Part shown: positions 11,469-14,930 of the stretch, one piece after another
Numbering within the stretch: the first letter of the stretch is position 1
How the letters are laid out: every line of letters begins with the position of its first letter
NCBI GenBank assembly: GCA_016209665.1
Contig: JACQVT010000240.1
Location: 1 to 14,930, forward strand
Origin: Planctomycetota bacterium
GTDB taxonomy: Bacteria > Planctomycetota > Phycisphaerae > UBA1845 > PWPN01
Length of the DNA: 14,930 nucleotides
Direction of reading: 5' to 3'
Made by a program: the position numbers and the translations under genes
Notes under the pieces: model-generated
Told to the model about the DNA's origin: nothing
Seen by the model: the letters and a program-made list of their open reading frames with translations, nothing else
Databases searched by the model: none

Positions 11469-14400
11469 TCAGTCCGGACCGGAGCCGAGCGGCGGCGGGT
11501 CCGGTTGGGAGAGACATCGCTGCAAGATGGCGAAGTCGATTCCGTCCACGTCCCGGTCGTGGTCCAGGTCCGCGTCCTCGCATCCGCCGGATGGGCTGAG
11601 GACGGCGGGCCCGGTCGCGCAGGCTGCGAAGAGTTCCACGTCCTCTTGATCGACCGCCCGGTCGCCGTTGAGGTCGGGCGGAGACGACAGGAAGCCGCGA
11701 TACACCCAGGCTGTGTTGTGCCACTGCGGCGCTTCCGCCGAGGCGTCGAAACCGCCGAAGAACAACGTCGCGGGGCGGTCCTCGACGAACGGCGAGGGGC
11801 AGATCGCCCGGCAGCTCCGCAGTGGATTCAGGGGAACCGGCAGGACATAGTCGACGATCTGCCCGACCTCGTAGGACGCATCGTGGTGGCGGACCAGGAA
11901 CCACGAACTGTTCCGGCGGGAAAGATCGAACGGGTCTGGGTATTGGGCCCACAGGCCGATCAGGTGGACCCCTTCGCCGGTCAGCGGGTCGGTGACCGGC
12001 GGCATGTCGTTGGCCGGTGCGATGGCGCTGACGACGGAGGTCCCGCCGCTCCACATGCTGCCGAGGAACTGCGGGACGTTCAGTTCCGTGATGACGCGAT
12101 GGCCGTAATGCGGATCGCCGCTGATGGGCTCGACTCGGCAGATGTTGCCGTTCATGTCCAGGCTGACGAGGAACACCTCGTGTCCGAGGTTCGCCGGATC
12201 GGCCACGGCGGTGAAGCCTCGGATGTCGGGCCGGCCGTTGCCGCTGAGGGGCCACTCGTGGACGAAGTTCCACTGCGGGCGCGGGCCGTCCGTGCGCCAG
12301 AAGATGCCGCCGTCGTTGTCGCCGGCGACGCCGTTGCCGCCCGCGCAGACGTAGGCGTACCCGTTGCATTCGCCGCCGGAAGTGATGCGTGTGCTCGACG
12401 TGAGTTCCGGCGTCGATTGCCACTCGATCACGCCCCACGCCGCGTTGTACGCGCCGCGGAACAGCTTGCCCGAGTCGCTGCCTACCGCGGCGAAAACGTG
12501 GTGGATGCCGCTGACGCGATCGACGTGATCGAACAAGGCCCGGACGGGCCAGTTGCCGGCACCGGTCGTCACAATCGTCTTCACCCAGGTGCCCGAGTTG
12601 TCCCGCCGGACCCAGACCGTCGCCTGCCCGGGGAATGTACTCACGGCGCCCGCGCCGGCCAGGAGCACGGGCACGGGCGGGTTCAGGGCTTGGCCGGCCT
12701 TGTCCGTCGTCAGCGCGATCGACTTGAGCGAATCCACCCGCAGGTAACCCGGGCCCAGGCTGGTGTCGACATTCCAGGGGTCACGGTAGCCCGTCTTCAC
12801 GAGGACTTGGCCGCCCGGACAGGGATCGGGGCCGGGCGATGGGCCGAAGCAGGTGTCATTCCGGTAGCCGGTGCCCGCGTACAACATTCCCCGGTGGGCC
12901 ACCAGGGCGGTGGTCTCGGTCCCGCCCATGAAGCGGTTGTCCTGATCGTAGGTGCCCGGCCGGAAACTGCGCAGGCTGCGGATGCGCGACGGCCAGGGCG
13001 GGTGGGGGTTGACGACCGGCGGCGAGGACACAGTGATGGGACTGAACCTCGTGTCCGCCTCGTCAACACCGTAGCCGGCATAGTCGAACGATGCGTAGGA
13101 GCCTTGCAGCGTGCAGGTCACGGAGTCCGACCCGCTCGTGAACACCAGCGACCGATCGGCGCCGCGATAATCGATCCGGTAGTCACTCACGCCGGAGGGC
13201 ACCGTTGACAGGGCGGCGGTGCAGTTCGTGCCGCGGGAGTTCTCGTCGATCCAGATCGCGCCGAGGCCGAAACTCACGCCGCACCGAATGAGCCGGTCCG
13301 GGTCCTTGCCGTCGCCCAGGACGACGAAGCCGTTGCGGGACATGCCCGGCTGGAGCATGCTCTGCATCTTGAAGGTCAGGCTCCAGTCGCGATCGAGGGG
13401 CAGGGGCGCCTGCTGGCGGAGCAGTGCGTAGCCGGGGCCGTTCGAGGATTTCCACAACTCGTAACCCAGGAAAGAGTGAACCACCGTCAGGTCGGGGCAC
13501 GAGACCTCGATGCCTCCGTATCCCCACAGCGGCTCGATGAGCTGGCTCTTCCAGGCGTCTACGAGCGCGGACAGCTCCGTCACCCTGGTGGGATAAGAAT
13601 CGGCCAGGTTGGTCGTTTCGGACAGGTCGGTGGCCAGGTTGTACAGCTCTATCGGCGAGGGGTCGGCGAAGCCGGGCCGCAGCAGCTTCCAGTCGTCCTT
13701 GCGGACGGCGGTCTTGCCCAAGGCCGACCCGCCCGTCCGCCAGAACAGCGCGGGATGCGGCGGCGTCGTGGTCTGGCCCGTCAGTCGCGGCAGCAGGTTG
13801 ACCCCGTCGACCTGTTGTCCGAGCAGCAGCGAGCCGTTGGCGGCGGCCACGAACGTCGGCAGCAGGTCGATCTGCGAGACCGGATCATCGAGTACCGTGT
13901 CGGCGGGAATGCGCCCCGGCCAGCGGATGAAGAACGGCACCCGGATACCCCCCTCGTAGAGCAGGCCCTTGACCCCCCGCAGCGGGGCGTTGTTCGACCA
14001 GTTCGGATAGGAACTCAGGTTCGCCGGCCCGCCGTTGTCGTTGAAGAACACGACCAGCGTGTCGTTCTCGAGGCCGTGGTCCGCCAACCGGTTGAGGATA
14101 CGGCCGATGTTGTCGTCCATGGCCAGGGTCATGGCACCCAAGGCTCGTCGGTTGGGGTCCTCGATCGATGCCACGCGGGGATCGGACAGACGCCCGGGGT
14201 CCGGGTCCATGGGATCGTGCACGGCGTTGAAGGCAACGTACATGAAGAACGGCTGTTCGGGGTAGTTGCTGACGTGGTCGTCGAGGTAGTCGATCGCAGC
14301 TTGGCCGAACGCATCGGTCGTGTACAGGTCGGGCGGCTCGGTGAGCAACGTGCCGTTGTGCTGGAGCCGGAAGACGACTTGGTTCTCGGTGATGGTGAAG

Positions 14401-14891
14401 TAGGTCCGTCGGCCCTCGAGGAACCCGTAGAACTCGTCGAAGCCGCGGCGGTTGGGGTGATACACCGCATGGTCGCCGAGATGCCACTTGCCGATGCAGT
14501 ACGTGCGGTATCCCAGCCCTCGCAGCGTGTCGGCGACGGTCGCCTGGGTAAGGGCCAGGCCGGTGGTCTCGTGGCCGTTGTCCTCGTAGCCGAATCGCTG
14601 CGCGTAGCGGCCGGTCATGAACGCCGCCCGCGAAGGACCGCACAGGGGCGCGGAAACGTAGCCCGAGGTGAAGCGAACGCCCCCGCGGGCGAGCGTGTCG
14701 ATGGCGGGGGTCAAGGCGGCGAATCGCGGACTGCCCTGGATCCCCAGGTCGTTGTAGCCAACGTCGTCGGCCAGCAGCACCAGGATGTTCGGACCCGAGG
14801 CCGGGGGTGGCACCGGCGTCCCGCCGGTGCCCGCGTGTGCCCGCCCGGTGTGAACCAACGGGGCGCAGAACGACACCACGCACGATAGCAC
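11469..14891 (-). CDS. Exported sulfatase with propeller-like extension and dockerin-like C-terminus
   Basis: 1140 residues from a GTG at 14891; the frame stays open to the window edge (another 13 codons), so the true start may lie outside. N-terminus: hydrophobic signal ending near RAHA (17-20). Residues 34-455 are a formylglycine sulfatase: metal ligands Asp42-Asp43 (LLADDVGYND), the CGPSR motif with Cys84 to be converted to formylglycine, GKWHLG (134-139), His225 and FFNDNGG (282-288). A lectin- or laminin-G-like beta-rich part follows (about 470-640), then a propeller-like region (about 655-1060) with repeated LYAGTGYRND, HVFAAVGSDSGKLFRG and HEVFLVSLDMNG patterns. The tail (about 1068-1125) has two calcium-loop dockerin-type repeats, DLNGDRAVDQEDV and DLDHDRDVDGIDF. 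Known: planctomycetes use many sulfatases on sulfated algal or mucin-like glycans. The substrate is unknown. Maturation needs a separate sulfatase-modifying enzyme, not seen here. Confidence 0.9.
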   Translation of the reverse strand: MLSCVVSFCAPLVHTGRAHAGTGGTPVPPPASGPNILVLLADDVGYNDLGIQGSPRFAALTPAIDTLARGGVRFTSGYVSAPLCGPSRAAFMTGRYAQRFGYEDNGHETTGLALTQATVADTLRGLGYRTYCIGKWHLGDHAVYHPNRRGFDEFYGFLEGRRTYFTITENQVVFRLQHNGTLLTEPPDLYTTDAFGQAAIDYLDDHVSNYPEQPFFMYVAFNAVHDPMDPDPGRLSDPRVASIEDPNRRALGAMTLAMDDNIGRILNRLADHGLENDTLVVFFNDNGGPANLSSYPNWSNNAPLRGVKGLLYEGGIRVPFFIRWPGRIPADTVLDDPVSQIDLLPTFVAAANGSLLLGQQVDGVNLLPRLTGQTTTPPHPALFWRTGGSALGKTAVRKDDWKLLRPGFADPSPIELYNLATDLSETTNLADSYPTRVTELSALVDAWKSQLIEPLWGYGGIEVSCPDLTVVHSFLGYELWKSSNGPGYALLRQQAPLPLDRDWSLTFKMQSMLQPGMSRNGFVVLGDGKDPDRLIRCGVSFGLGAIWIDENSRGTNCTAALSTVPSGVSDYRIDYRGADRSLVFTSGSDSVTCTLQGSYASFDYAGYGVDEADTRFSPITVSSPPVVNPHPPWPSRIRSLRSFRPGTYDQDNRFMGGTETTALVAHRGMLYAGTGYRNDTCFGPSPGPDPCPGGQVLVKTGYRDPWNVDTSLGPGYLRVDSLKSIALTTDKAGQALNPPVPVLLAGAGAVSTFPGQATVWVRRDNSGTWVKTIVTTGAGNWPVRALFDHVDRVSGIHHVFAAVGSDSGKLFRGAYNAAWGVIEWQSTPELTSSTRITSGGECNGYAYVCAGGNGVAGDNDGGIFWRTDGPRPQWNFVHEWPLSGNGRPDIRGFTAVADPANLGHEVFLVSLDMNGNICRVEPISGDPHYGHRVITELNVPQFLGSMWSGGTSVVSAIAPANDMPPVTDPLTGEGVHLIGLWAQYPDPFDLSRRNSSWFLVRHHDASYEVGQIVDYVLPVPLNPLRSCRAICPSPFVEDRPATLFFGGFDASAEAPQWHNTAWVYRGFLSSPPDLNGDRAVDQEDVELFAACATGPAVLSPSGGCEDADLDHDRDVDGIDFAILQRCLSQPDPPPLGSGPD
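14809..14831. repeat. Perfect palindromic repeat inside the sulfatase gene
   Basis: GGCACCGGCG (14809-14818), loop TCC, CGCCGGTGCC (14822-14831): a 10-bp perfect stem. On the coding strand it is translated as GTGGTPVP in the linker between the signal peptide and the catalytic domain (residues 21-28), where an insertion would do little harm. It has the same arm-TCC-arm layout as intergenic hairpins in this window. Confidence 0.7.
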
Positions 14892-14930
14892 CGTCGTCCA
14901 GCCGGCGCAGGAATAACCCCTCTCTCTGCC

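Noticed and set aside
11388..14888. Long plus-strand frames (606 codons at 11388-13208 and 470 codons at 13476-14888)
   Set aside because: Both are antisense to the sulfatase, which shows clear active-site and dockerin-like motifs.

Overview
The window looks like chromosomal DNA from a high-GC member of the Planctomycetota, probably uncultured; I cannot place it more finely from sequence alone. The grounds are a PEP-CTERM protein, a formylglycine-type sulfatase ending in a dockerin-like tail, a two-DUF4159 secreted protein, an orphan SpoIIE-type phosphatase, and many short GC-rich hairpins between genes. Very long open frames occur on the strand opposite the real genes. These follow from the base composition and are left out.

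Layout. At the left edge a SpoIIE/PP2C-type phosphatase (minus, cut by the window) diverges from a sugar-phosphate isomerase/epimerase-like TIM barrel (plus). A secreted 739-residue protein follows, with an alpha-alpha barrel part and two DUF4159 domains, and then a small PEP-CTERM surface protein. The spaces around the PEP-CTERM gene (3585-3878 and 4449-5019) are full of hairpins. The second space holds two diverged copies of one hairpin module in inverted orientation, and then a structured leader just ahead of a PduS-like gene.

Centre of interest (5020-6921). A PduS-like flavin/iron-sulfur oxidoreductase sits 30 bp upstream of a PduT-like trimeric (BMC-T) microcompartment shell protein that keeps the Cys38 known to hold a [4Fe-4S] cluster. 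No other shell gene, and no signature enzyme such as a diol dehydratase or glycyl-radical enzyme, is present. The pair therefore looks like a satellite electron-transfer module. Converging on it from the right, on the minus strand, are an HpcH/HpaI-family aldolase, a Gfo/Idh/MocA dehydrogenase and a short-chain dehydrogenase (9696 down to 6934). The suggestion that these sugar-acid enzymes and the shell pair serve one pathway, perhaps through lactaldehyde plus pyruvate, is inference.

Right part, all minus strand: a 1140-residue sulfatase with propeller-like and dockerin-like extensions, a 90-residue Cys/Asp/Tyr-rich lipoprotein, and a polysaccharide deacetylase-family protein whose usual Asp-Asp motif is absent. 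Together with the PEP-CTERM protein they suggest an envelope and polysaccharide-degrading lifestyle. No tRNA, rRNA, CRISPR array or transposase gene was seen.
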